Assembly: GCF_036014015.1 (NCBI RefSeq)
Contig: NZ_CP107905.1
Span: forward strand, 6,634,001-6,698,000
DNA from: Streptomyces sp. NBC_00457
GTDB taxonomy: Bacteria > Actinomycetota > Actinomycetes > Streptomycetales > Streptomycetaceae
Direction of reading: 5' to 3'
Length of the DNA stretch: 64,000 nucleotides
Made by a program: the position numbers and the translations under genes. This document shows, one piece after another, positions 13,546 through 21,272 of this stretch. Every line of letters starts with the position of its first letter. Position 1 is the stretch's first letter. The notes under the pieces were generated by a model. That model was given only the letters and a program-made list of their open reading frames with translations. It had not been told where the DNA came from and searched no databases.

Positions 13546-14841
13546 ATGAAGCTCTCCCGCAGACTCCCCGCGCTCCTCCTCGCCGGCCTCGTCGTCACGG
13601 CCTGCGCACCCCAGACGTCCGACAACTCCTCCTCCGACAAGGACGAGAAGACCGGCACGCTGCGGGTCTGGCTCTTCCAGGAGGTCGGCAACCAGCCGAA
13701 GGAGAAGGTCGTCGACTCCGTCGTCACCGCCTTCGAGAAGGAGCACGAAGGCGCGAAGGTCGAGATCGAGTACATCCCGATCGAAACCCGCGCCCAGCGC
13801 GTCAAGGCCGCCTTCAACGACCCCAAGTCCGCTCCCGACGTCATGGAGTACGGCAACACCGACACGGCCGGCTATGTGAAGGACGGCGGACTCCTCGACG
13901 TCACGAAGGAGTTCGGCGACTGGACCGAGGCGAAGGACACCGACCCCACGGCGAAGCAGTCGGTCACGGTGGACGGCAAGGTCTACGGCGCTCCCTTCTA
14001 CGTCGGCGTCCGCGCCCTGTACTACCGCACGGACGTCTTCGACGAGCTGGGCCTGGAAGTCCCCAAGACCATGGCCGAGTTGGCCTCCACGGCCCGTGAG
14101 ATCCGCGCCGCGAAGCCCGAGCTGTACGGCCTGGTCGTCGGCGGCGCCTACACGTACGGCGCGATGCCGTTCATCTGGGCCAACGGCGGTGAACTCGCCA
14201 CCGGCAAGGGCGGATCGTATGCCTCGGCCATCGACAGCGCGGCCGCCCAGAAGGGCATCAAGGCCTACACCTCCCTCTTCGGCGACGACAACTGTCCCGC
14301 CGCCAAGTGCGCCGGCTTCGGCGGCAACGACACGATCACCGCGTTCGCGGCCGGCAAGGCGGGCATGGCGATCGGCGGCGACTTCAGCTACACGGCCGTC
14401 GAGGCGGGCAAGGTGAAGGGCAAGTACGCGGTGGTGCCGCTGCCGGGGGTCGAGGCCGGGTCGATCGCGCCGGCGTTCGCCGGGGGCAACAACATCGGTG
14501 TGCTGAAGTCCACTTCGCATCGGACGCTGGCCGTCGAGCTGATGGAGCAGCTTGCTTCTAAGAAGACGCAGGCGTCGATGTTCGATGCGATGGGGTTTTT
14601 GCCGACCTTCGCGGACGTGCGGAAGCAGGTGGCTGCGGAGGAGCCGTATGTGAAGCCGTTCGCGCAGACGCTGGCTGCGGGGACGAAGTTCGTTCCCGCG
14701 TCGCCTGCGTGGGCGGAGATCGATGCGGCGCTGGTGTTGCCGACGATGTTCCAGGAGGTCGTGAGCGGTAAGAAGGGTGTGGCTGCGGCGGCTGGGGATG
14801 CGGCGAAGAAGATGGACGATGCGTTTGGGTCTGTGGGGTGA
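13546..14841 (+). CDS. Sugar ABC transporter solute-binding lipoprotein
   Basis: 431-residue family-1 extracellular binding protein. A lipoprotein signal peptide (MKLSRRLPALLLAGLVVTAC, lipobox VTAC with Cys20) is followed by a mature domain with LRVWLFQEVGN, PDVMEYGNTDTAGYV and a hinge-type GAPFYVGVRALYYRTDVFDELG segment. ATG 13546 has GGAGG nine bases upstream. It is expected to capture an aminosugar oligomer, most likely N,N'-diacetylchitobiose, because the operon also encodes a cytosolic hexosaminidase and has a dre. From about 14,520 the codon choice shifts to many T- and G-ended codons, unlike the first two thirds of the gene. The stop overlaps the next start (GTGA). Confidence 0.9.
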   Translation: MKLSRRLPALLLAGLVVTACAPQTSDNSSSDKDEKTGTLRVWLFQEVGNQPKEKVVDSVVTAFEKEHEGAKVEIEYIPIETRAQRVKAAFNDPKSAPDVMEYGNTDTAGYVKDGGLLDVTKEFGDWTEAKDTDPTAKQSVTVDGKVYGAPFYVGVRALYYRTDVFDELGLEVPKTMAELASTAREIRAAKPELYGLVVGGAYTYGAMPFIWANGGELATGKGGSYASAIDSAAAQKGIKAYTSLFGDDNCPAAKCAGFGGNDTITAFAAGKAGMAIGGDFSYTAVEAGKVKGKYAVVPLPGVEAGSIAPAFAGGNNIGVLKSTSHRTLAVELMEQLASKKTQASMFDAMGFLPTFADVRKQVAAEEPYVKPFAQTLAAGTKFVPASPAWAEIDAALVLPTMFQEVVSGKKGVAAAAGDAAKKMDDAFGSVG

Positions 14842-15812
14842 CGGCGCCTACCAGCTCGAGGGGCGCGGATCGTTTGCGGGTGCGGGCCGTGGGTGGCTTG
14901 TCGCGCAGTTCCCCGCGCCCCTATGGGAGTCCTCGTCGGCCGAGTTCTAAGGCGCCGTGGCTCTATCTTGCTCCTGCCCTTGTCGTTCTTGGTGGGTTGC
15001 TCGTTTATCCCATCTATCAGCTTGGGCTGATCTCGTTCTTTCAGTACACGCAGGCGCAGGTCAGTGGTGGGGAGCCGACCACCTTCGAGGGGTTCGGGAA
15101 CTACGCGGAGCTGTTCTCCGACTCGCAGTTCTGGCAGGTGTTGCTGGCGACCGTGGTGTTCGCGGCGGCTTGTGTGGTGTCGACGCTCGCTGTCGGGTGT
15201 GCGCTTGCCGTGTTGCTCACTCGGGTGCGGGCCGTGCCTCGGCTGGTGTTGATGCTGGCGGCGTTGGGGGCTTGGGCTACGCCGGCGATCACGGGGTCGA
15301 CGGTGTGGCTGTTGCTGTTCGACCCGGACTTCGGGCCGGTGAACCGGGTGCTGGGGCTCGGGGACTACTCATGGACGTACGAACGCGTCAGTGCGTTCTT
15401 TCTCGTCCTGCTCGAAGTGGTGTGGTGCTCCTTCCCGTTCGTGATGGTGACGGTGTACGCCGGGATTCGGGCGGTGCCCGGTGAGGTGCTGGAGGCGGCC
15501 GCTCTGGACGGGGCCTCGCAGTGGCGTATCTGGCGCTCGGTGCTGGCGCCCATGCTCCGGCCGATCCTCGTGGTCGTCACCATTCAGTCGGTGATCTGGG
15601 ACTTCAAGGTCTTCACCCAGATCTACGTCATGACGAACGGCGGCGGCATCGCGGGCCAGAACCTCGTGCTGAACGTGTACGCGTATCAAAAGGCCTTCGC
15701 GTCCTCGCAGTACAGCCTCGGCTCGGCGATCGGCGTCGTGATGCTGCTGATCCTGCTGGCGGTCACGCTCGTGTACTTGCGGTTGTTGCGCAGACAGGGG
15801 GAGGAGCTGTGA
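14838..15812 (+). CDS. Sugar ABC transporter permease (MalF type)
   Basis: 324 residues, six predicted membrane helices and the binding-protein-dependent permease loop (EAAALDGASQWRIWRSVLAP) that docks the ATPase. The GTG overlaps the stop of the lipoprotein gene. Residues about 19-33 (GGLSRSSPRPYGSPR) are encoded by a copy of the dispersed repeat at 14900-14922, so the N-terminal tail looks like acquired sequence. A later start would remove it, but no good in-frame start with a ribosome-binding site precedes the first helix (WLYLAPALVVLGG). No ATPase gene is in this operon; a shared ATPase such as MsiK is known for many Streptomyces sugar importers. Confidence 0.88.
   Translation: MTAPTSSRGADRLRVRAVGGLSRSSPRPYGSPRRPSSKAPWLYLAPALVVLGGLLVYPIYQLGLISFFQYTQAQVSGGEPTTFEGFGNYAELFSDSQFWQVLLATVVFAAACVVSTLAVGCALAVLLTRVRAVPRLVLMLAALGAWATPAITGSTVWLLLFDPDFGPVNRVLGLGDYSWTYERVSAFFLVLLEVVWCSFPFVMVTVYAGIRAVPGEVLEAAALDGASQWRIWRSVLAPMLRPILVVVTIQSVIWDFKVFTQIYVMTNGGGIAGQNLVLNVYAYQKAFASSQYSLGSAIGVVMLLILLAVTLVYLRLLRRQGEEL
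14900..14922. repeat. Short dispersed repeat inside a permease gene
   Basis: GTCGCGCAGTTCCCCGCGCC plus CCT matches the core of the intergenic copies at 29290-29329 and 52331-52370. Here it lies in frame within the N-terminal coding region of the MalF-type permease. Confidence 0.75.
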
Positions 15813-16654
15813 ATCTCGTACGTGGTCTGGTACGGCGTCCCTGGCGGCTGGCCGCCGAGATGTCGGCGCTGCTGATCGCGGCCGTCGTCGCGTTTCCCCT
15901 CTACTGGATGGTGCTCAGCGCCTTCAAACCGGCCGGAGAGATCGAGTCGACCGAGCCGCGGCCGTGGACGCTGGCGCCCTCGCTGGATTCGTTCCGGCGG
16001 GTCTTCGGACAGCAGGAATTCGGCCGCTACTTCGTCAACAGCCTTGTGGTGGCCTGCACCGTCGTGGTCGCCTCGGCGCTCATCGCGTTTCTCGCCGCGA
16101 CCGCGGTGACACGATTCCGCTTCCGTTTCCGGACCACCCTGCTGATCATGTTTCTGGTGGCCCAGATGGTGCCTGTGGAGGCGCTGACGATCCCGCTGTT
16201 CTTCCTCATGCGGGACTTCGGTCAGCTGAACACGCTGGGCTCGCTGATCCTGCCGCACATCGCCTTCTCGCTGCCCTTCGCGATCTGGATGCTGCGGGGG
16301 TTCGTGAAAGCCGTTCCAGAGGCGTTGGAGGAGGCCGCGTACATCGACGGGGCGAGCCGGGCGCGATTCCTGTGGCAGATCCTTTTCCCGCTGGTCTTCC
16401 CGGGGTTGGTGGCCACCAGCGTGTTTTCCTTCATCTCGGCCTGGAACGACTTCCTGTTCGCCAAGTCCTTCATCATCAGCGACACCTCCCAGTCGACCCT
16501 CCCGATGGCCCTGCTGGTCTTCTACAAGCCGGACGAGCCGGACTGGGGTGGTGTGATGGCGGCGTCCACGGTGATGACCATTCCGGTACTGATCTTCTTC
16601 GTGCTCGTGCAGCGACGGCTGGTGTCGGGGCTGGGCGGAGCGGTAAAGGACTGA
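15809..16654 (+). CDS. Sugar ABC transporter permease (MalG type)
   Basis: 281 residues with six membrane helices and the conserved EAA loop (EALEEAAYIDGASRARFLWQ). It pairs with the upstream permease to form the channel. GTG 15809 overlaps the upstream stop (GTGA) and has GGGGGAGGAG just before it. A typical FPLYWMVLSAFKP follows the first helix and AWNDFLFAKSFI lies before the last. Codon use returns to the C-rich pattern. The stop is separated from the hexosaminidase start by one base. Confidence 0.92.
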   Translation: MNLVRGLVRRPWRLAAEMSALLIAAVVAFPLYWMVLSAFKPAGEIESTEPRPWTLAPSLDSFRRVFGQQEFGRYFVNSLVVACTVVVASALIAFLAATAVTRFRFRFRTTLLIMFLVAQMVPVEALTIPLFFLMRDFGQLNTLGSLILPHIAFSLPFAIWMLRGFVKAVPEALEEAAYIDGASRARFLWQILFPLVFPGLVATSVFSFISAWNDFLFAKSFIISDTSQSTLPMALLVFYKPDEPDWGGVMAASTVMTIPVLIFFVLVQRRLVSGLGGAVKD

Positions 16655-16655
16655 C

Positions 16656-18287
16656 GTGACTGAGACCGACGTGACTGAACTGATTCCGGCACCTCACCAC
16701 ATGGAGCGGACCGAACGCTTCTACGAACTCGGCGACGACTTCGGGATCGAGGCCGGCCTGGGCACCGAGGGCACCGCGCGATGGCTGCGCGCGACGCTCG
16801 GCGCGGCGACCGGGCTCGCGCTGCCGCCCAAGGAGGGGGGCCAGTACGACGTCCTCCATCTGTCCGTCCGGCCCGGCCTCGACGCCGAGGCCTACCGCCT
16901 CGTCGTCGCCCCCCATGGCGTCCACATCCAGGGCGGCTCGCCCGCCGGTGTCTTCTGGGGCGCACAGACGCTGCGCCAGCTTCTCGGCCCGGACGCCTTC
17001 CGGCGTGCGCCCCTTCCCGGCCGTACATGGCGGCTGCCCCTGACGGAGATCCGGGACGCCCCCCGATTCCGCTGGCGCGGCCTCATGCTCGACGTGGCCC
17101 GGCACTTCATGCCCAAGGACGGTGTCCTGCGCTACCTGGATCTGATGGCAGCCCACAAACTCAACGTCTTCCACTTCCATCTGACGGATGACCAGGGCTG
17201 GCGCATCGAGATCAAGAAGTACCCCCGGCTCACGGAGGTCGGCTCCTGGCGGGCCCGCACGAAATTCGGCCACCGGGCCTCGCCGCTGTGGGAGGAGAAG
17301 CCGCACGGGGGCTTCTACACCCAGGACGACATCCGGGAGATCGTCGCGTACGCCGCCGAGCGGCATATCACCGTCGTCCCCGAAATCGACGTACCGGGAC
17401 ACTCGCAGGCCGCCATCGCCGCGTACCCGGAACTCGGCAACACCGACGTCATCGACACGACCTCCCTCACGGTCTGGGACAACTGGGGCGTCTCTCTGAA
17501 CGTACTCGCACCCTCTGACAACACCCTTCGCTTCTACGAGGGGGTGTTCGAGGAACTGCTGGAGCTGTTCCCTTCCGAGTTCATTCACATCGGCGGCGAC
17601 GAATGCGCCAAGGAGCAGTGGCGGGAGTCGCCCTTCGTCCAGGCCCGCATCAAGGAACTCGGGCTCGCGGACGAGGACGGACTGCAGTCGTGGTTCATCG
17701 GGCACTTCGACCGGTGGCTCTCCGCGCGCGGGCGCAGGCTCATCGGCTGGGACGAGATCCTGGAGGGCGGCCTGGCACCGGGCGCCGCGGTGTCGTCCTG
17801 GCGCGGCTACGCGGGCGGAATCGCCGCCGCCCGGGCAGGTCACGACGTCGTCATGTGCCCTGAACAGCAGGTGTACTTGGACCACCGCCAGGACGGGGGT
17901 GCGGACGAGCCGGTCCCCATCGGCTACGTCCGCACCCTGGAGGACGTCTACCGGTTCGAACCCGTTCCACCCGAGCTGACGCCGGAACAGACCCGGCACG
18001 TCCTCGGGACGCAGGCCAACGTGTGGACCGAGGTGATGGAGGACCACGCGCGCGTGGACTACCAGACGTTCCCCAGGCTCGCGGCCTTCGCCGAGGTGGC
18101 CTGGAGCGTCGGCCTGCCCGCCCCCGCGGAACGGGACTTCGCCGATTTCGAGCGGCGGATGGCCGTCCACTACCGGCGACTTGACGCCCTGGGAGTCGCC
18201 TACCGGCCGCCTGCCGGGCCGTTGCCGTGGCAGCGGCGGCCGGGTGTGCTGGGCCGTCCCATCGAGGGGGCGCCGCCGAACAGGTAG
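16656..18287 (+). CDS. Cytosolic beta-N-acetylhexosaminidase (GH20)
   Basis: 543 residues, no signal peptide. Family 20 architecture: a small GH20b-like N-terminal domain (about 10-135) and a TIM barrel from RGLMLDVARHFMPK. The catalytic pair is D315-E316 in HIGGDECAKEQW; further barrel motifs are HFHLTDDQGWRIEIK and QANVWTE. It splits GlcNAc from chitobiose-type oligomers by substrate-assisted catalysis. Since it is cytosolic and follows the ABC permeases by one base, it probably cuts the imported oligomer, feeding GlcNAc into the pathway that uses the nag genes at 56-59 kb. The operon's DasR site agrees. Confidence 0.93.
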   Translation: MTETDVTELIPAPHHMERTERFYELGDDFGIEAGLGTEGTARWLRATLGAATGLALPPKEGGQYDVLHLSVRPGLDAEAYRLVVAPHGVHIQGGSPAGVFWGAQTLRQLLGPDAFRRAPLPGRTWRLPLTEIRDAPRFRWRGLMLDVARHFMPKDGVLRYLDLMAAHKLNVFHFHLTDDQGWRIEIKKYPRLTEVGSWRARTKFGHRASPLWEEKPHGGFYTQDDIREIVAYAAERHITVVPEIDVPGHSQAAIAAYPELGNTDVIDTTSLTVWDNWGVSLNVLAPSDNTLRFYEGVFEELLELFPSEFIHIGGDECAKEQWRESPFVQARIKELGLADEDGLQSWFIGHFDRWLSARGRRLIGWDEILEGGLAPGAAVSSWRGYAGGIAAARAGHDVVMCPEQQVYLDHRQDGGADEPVPIGYVRTLEDVYRFEPVPPELTPEQTRHVLGTQANVWTEVMEDHARVDYQTFPRLAAFAEVAWSVGLPAPAERDFADFERRMAVHYRRLDALGVAYRPPAGPLPWQRRPGVLGRPIEGAPPNR

Positions 18288-18558
18288 CCGAACAGGTAAG
18301 GGCGCACGCATGGGAACACGCATGGGAACAGGTCAGGGAAAAGCCCTCAAGTGTCACCGAAGAGTGGCAATTCGCGCGCACGGTTGATGTCGTGCGAAAA
18401 CGGACCATCTCGCTGGTGAGGGGGGCGAATGCCTCCTAGCGGACCCCCGCGTTCGGGCCCTGCGAAGATGTGCCAGAGTTGCCACGTCCGCCCTGTCAGC
18501 ACGTACCGTACGGCAACACAGGTGGGACCAGGTGGGGCAGCGGGAAGGGGCAGCCGGT

Positions 18559-19452
18559 TTGACCACGAGCGCACCGCAGGCGGCGCAGGCCGTCACGCTG
18601 CCTACGACGCTGGACGAGGCCGTGGCGGCCCTCACGGCCATGCCCGCCGCCGTTCCCGTGGCCGGCGGCACCGACCTCATGACCGCCGTCAACTCCGGGC
18701 AGCTCAGGCCCGCCGCACTGGTGGGCCTCGGCAAGATCAGCGAGATCCGCGGCTGGCAGTACCTCGACGGGCACGCGCTGCTCGGCGCCGGCCTCACCCA
18801 TGCGCGCATGGGCCGCCCCGACTTCGCCGCCCTGATCCCGGCGCTCGCCGCCGCGGCGCGCGCGGCGGGCCCACCGCAGATCCGCAACGCGGGCACCCTG
18901 GGCGGCAACATCGCGACGGCCGCCCCCACCGGGGACGCGCTTCCCGTACTGGCCGCCCTGGAGGCGACGCTGATCATCGCGGGCCCGGGCGGAGCCCGCC
19001 GGGAGATCCCGGTGTCGCACCTGCTGGCCGGTGTGGAGATGCTGCGCGGCGGCGAACTCATCGGGTACGTGCGCGTGCCCCTGCTGCACGCCCCGCAGGT
19101 CTTCCTCAAGGCCACCGGCCGCACCGGCCCCGGCCGCGCGGTCGCGTCGGTCGCGCTGGTCCTCGACCCCGCCCGGCGCGGAGTGCGGTGCGCCGTCGGT
19201 GCCATAGCGCCGATGCCGCTCAGGCCCCTGGACGCCGAGCAGTGGGTCGCCCGGCTGATCGACTGGGACAACAGCCGCGCGATCGTCCCCGAAGCGCTGG
19301 CCGCCTTCGGGGAGTACGTCGCCGCGGCCTGCATCCCCGATCCGGTCCCGGCCGAGGACGGCTCCGTACAACAGCTTCCGCCCGCCGTACTGCACCTGCG
19401 GCGCACCGTCGCCGCGCTGGCCCGACGAGCACTGGGGAGGGCGCTGTCGTGA
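18559..19452 (+). CDS. Molybdenum hydroxylase FAD-binding subunit (XdhB/CoxM type)
   Basis: 297 residues. The FAD-binding motifs are intact: VAGGTDLM near 33-40 and RNAGTLGGNIATAAPTGD near 111-128. The CO-dehydrogenase flavoprotein C-terminal domain is present (VALVLDPARRGVRCAVGAIAPMPLR). It would pass electrons from the Fe-S subunit to NAD or another acceptor. TTG 18559 is chosen because GGGAAGGGG precedes it by 8 nt; GTG 18532 is the alternative. It is first in a tightly coupled operon (its stop overlaps the next start). The upstream gap of 271 nt (18288-18558) holds no recognisable gene or operator. Confidence 0.88.
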   Translation: MTTSAPQAAQAVTLPTTLDEAVAALTAMPAAVPVAGGTDLMTAVNSGQLRPAALVGLGKISEIRGWQYLDGHALLGAGLTHARMGRPDFAALIPALAAAARAAGPPQIRNAGTLGGNIATAAPTGDALPVLAALEATLIIAGPGGARREIPVSHLLAGVEMLRGGELIGYVRVPLLHAPQVFLKATGRTGPGRAVASVALVLDPARRGVRCAVGAIAPMPLRPLDAEQWVARLIDWDNSRAIVPEALAAFGEYVAAACIPDPVPAEDGSVQQLPPAVLHLRRTVAALARRALGRALS

Positions 19453-21272
19453 CCGACGACCAGCACGGAGAGGGCACGCCCCAGAGCGGCAGCCGCTGGG
19501 ACCCGCTGCCCCAGGGCGACTACGACGACGGCGCCACCGCCTTCGTGAAACTCCCCGAAGGGGGCATCGACGCCCTCCTGGCCTCCGCCGACAGCCCGCT
19601 GGCCGCGCCCGGCCACGGCTATGTGCCGCCGCAGATAACGGCCGACCCCGCGGGGACCGACCCCGCCCCCGGCGGCTGGCCGGCGCCCGCCGAACCCGTG
19701 CAGTGGCCCGACCCGAACGCGGTACCCCAGGACACCGGGAGCGACCGGTTCTCGTACAACCCGGGGGCGACCGGGCAGTGGAACTTCGGGACCGTCGATG
19801 GATCGGCGGGATCGGCGGAGCACACGGCAGCGGCGCCGGGCCACGATGTGACCGGGCAGTGGTCGATCCCGGTCGCCGGAGGCGAGCTTCCGGACGAATC
19901 GGGCGAGTTCACCACGTCGTCCCTGGTCGAGCAGTGGGGCGGCACACCGCCGGCCACACTCCCCGGCGGCGCGGCCGCTCCCTGGGCGACGGAGGCCGCC
20001 GGGCAGCCGTGGGCGCGGGACGCGGCGAACACCGCGCCTCCCGCCGACGCCGCGGTGGACGCACCCGGCCAGACGCACGGCGAGGTGTCCGCGCAGGCGT
20101 ACACGAGGCCACACCCGGGGACTCCGGCGCAGCAGCACGGGGGCGCTCCCGCCCGGCCGCACGCGGACGCTCACGGGGAACGCGCGGCACAGCCGCACGC
20201 GGAGGAGTACGGGGAACGCGCGGCTCAGCCGCACGCGGAGGAGTACGGAGAGCGCGCGGCTCAGTCGCACGCGGACGCTCGTGCCCAGCAGCACCCTGAA
20301 CTCCATGCCTCGCAGGACCCTGAACTCCACGCCCCGCAGCACGACGAGGCACCCGCCCGGCCCGCATCCGACGGGGCCCACGACCGACAGTCCGCGGACG
20401 GAACCGCCGTAGCGGACTCACTGAGCGCGCACGAGAGAGCCGTAGCCGCCGCACAGGCCGCTCAGAGGGCCCGTGAGGCAGCCCAGGCGGCCGAGGATGC
20501 CCAGGGGGCCGCAGAGGCCGCTGAGAGGGCCGTGGAGCGTTCCGGGGAGCCCGAGCCGGAGCGGGGCTCGGAGCCGGAGTCGCGTGCCGACGCGGAGGCC
20601 GGTGAGGAGTCCGCCGGAGCCGAGGCCCAGGACGAGGCGCCCCCGCCGCCCGGCGAGGAGCACCCGCTCGCCTCGTACGTCCTGCGCGTCAACGGCGTCG
20701 ACCGGCCCGTCACCGACGCCTGGATCGGCGAATCGCTGCTGTACGTCCTGCGCGAACGGCTCGGCCTCGCCGGTGCCAAGGACGGCTGCTCGCAGGGCGA
20801 GTGCGGCGCGTGCAACGTCCAGGTAGACGGCCGGCTCGTCGCCTCCTGCCTGGTGCCCGGGGTCACCGCGGCCGGCAGCGAGGTCCGTACGGTCGAGGGC
20901 CTCGCGGAGGAGGGCCACCCCTCCGACGTGCAGCGGGCGCTCGCCCGGTGCGGCGCGGTGCAGTGCGGCTTCTGCGTGCCGGGCATGGCGATGACCGTGC
21001 ACGACCTGCTGGAGGGCAACCCGGCGCCGACCGAACTCGAGGCCCGCCAGGCGCTGTGCGGCAACCTGTGCCGCTGCTCCGGCTACCGCGGCGTCCTGGA
21101 CGCCGTCAAGGAAGTCGTCGCCGAACGCGAGGCGCACCGCGCCGCCGACGCTGAGACGGACGCGAACGAGGCACGTATCCCGCACCAGGCGGGCCCGGGA
21201 GCCGGCGGCGTCAACCCGTCGGCGTTCGAGCCGCACGACCAGGCGTACGGACAGGACGGAGGCCCGGCGTGA
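19449..21272 (+). CDS. Molybdenum hydroxylase 2Fe-2S subunit with about 400-residue disordered extension
   Basis: 607 residues against about 160-200 for the family. The enzyme part is C-terminal, about 405-565: a plant-type [2Fe-2S] loop with Cys447, Cys452, Cys455 (CSQGECGACNVQVDGRLVASC is spread over 447-467) and a second cluster domain (QCGFCVPGMAMTV, then CGNLCRCSGYRG). All cluster cysteines are present. The first 400 residues are low-complexity, acidic and Pro/Ala-rich, with two TGQW motifs (about 116 and 140), three tandem GERAAQPHAEEY units (243-278) and an Ala/Arg/Glu helix (about 335-370). GTG 19449 overlaps the upstream stop and no internal start with a better site is evident, so the extension is probably translated. 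Its role is unknown. Confidence 0.85.
   Translation: MTDDQHGEGTPQSGSRWDPLPQGDYDDGATAFVKLPEGGIDALLASADSPLAAPGHGYVPPQITADPAGTDPAPGGWPAPAEPVQWPDPNAVPQDTGSDRFSYNPGATGQWNFGTVDGSAGSAEHTAAAPGHDVTGQWSIPVAGGELPDESGEFTTSSLVEQWGGTPPATLPGGAAAPWATEAAGQPWARDAANTAPPADAAVDAPGQTHGEVSAQAYTRPHPGTPAQQHGGAPARPHADAHGERAAQPHAEEYGERAAQPHAEEYGERAAQSHADARAQQHPELHASQDPELHAPQHDEAPARPASDGAHDRQSADGTAVADSLSAHERAVAAAQAAQRAREAAQAAEDAQGAAEAAERAVERSGEPEPERGSEPESRADAEAGEESAGAEAQDEAPPPPGEEHPLASYVLRVNGVDRPVTDAWIGESLLYVLRERLGLAGAKDGCSQGECGACNVQVDGRLVASCLVPGVTAAGSEVRTVEGLAEEGHPSDVQRALARCGAVQCGFCVPGMAMTVHDLLEGNPAPTELEARQALCGNLCRCSGYRGVLDAVKEVVAEREAHRAADAETDANEARIPHQAGPGAGGVNPSAFEPHDQAYGQDGGPA
20175..20282 (+). repeat. Three 36-bp tandem repeats within the Fe-S subunit gene
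   Basis: Units at 20175-20210, 20211-20246 and 20247-20282 encode GERAAQPHAEEY, GERAAQPHAEEY and GERAAQSHADAR-like sequence. DNA identity between units 1 and 2 is nearly complete, which suggests recent duplication by slippage. Confidence 0.85.

Noticed and set aside
18354..20381. 675-codon antisense frame over the FAD and Fe-S subunit genes
   Set aside because: Arg/Pro/Ala shadow sequence; the sense frames encode intact motifs.
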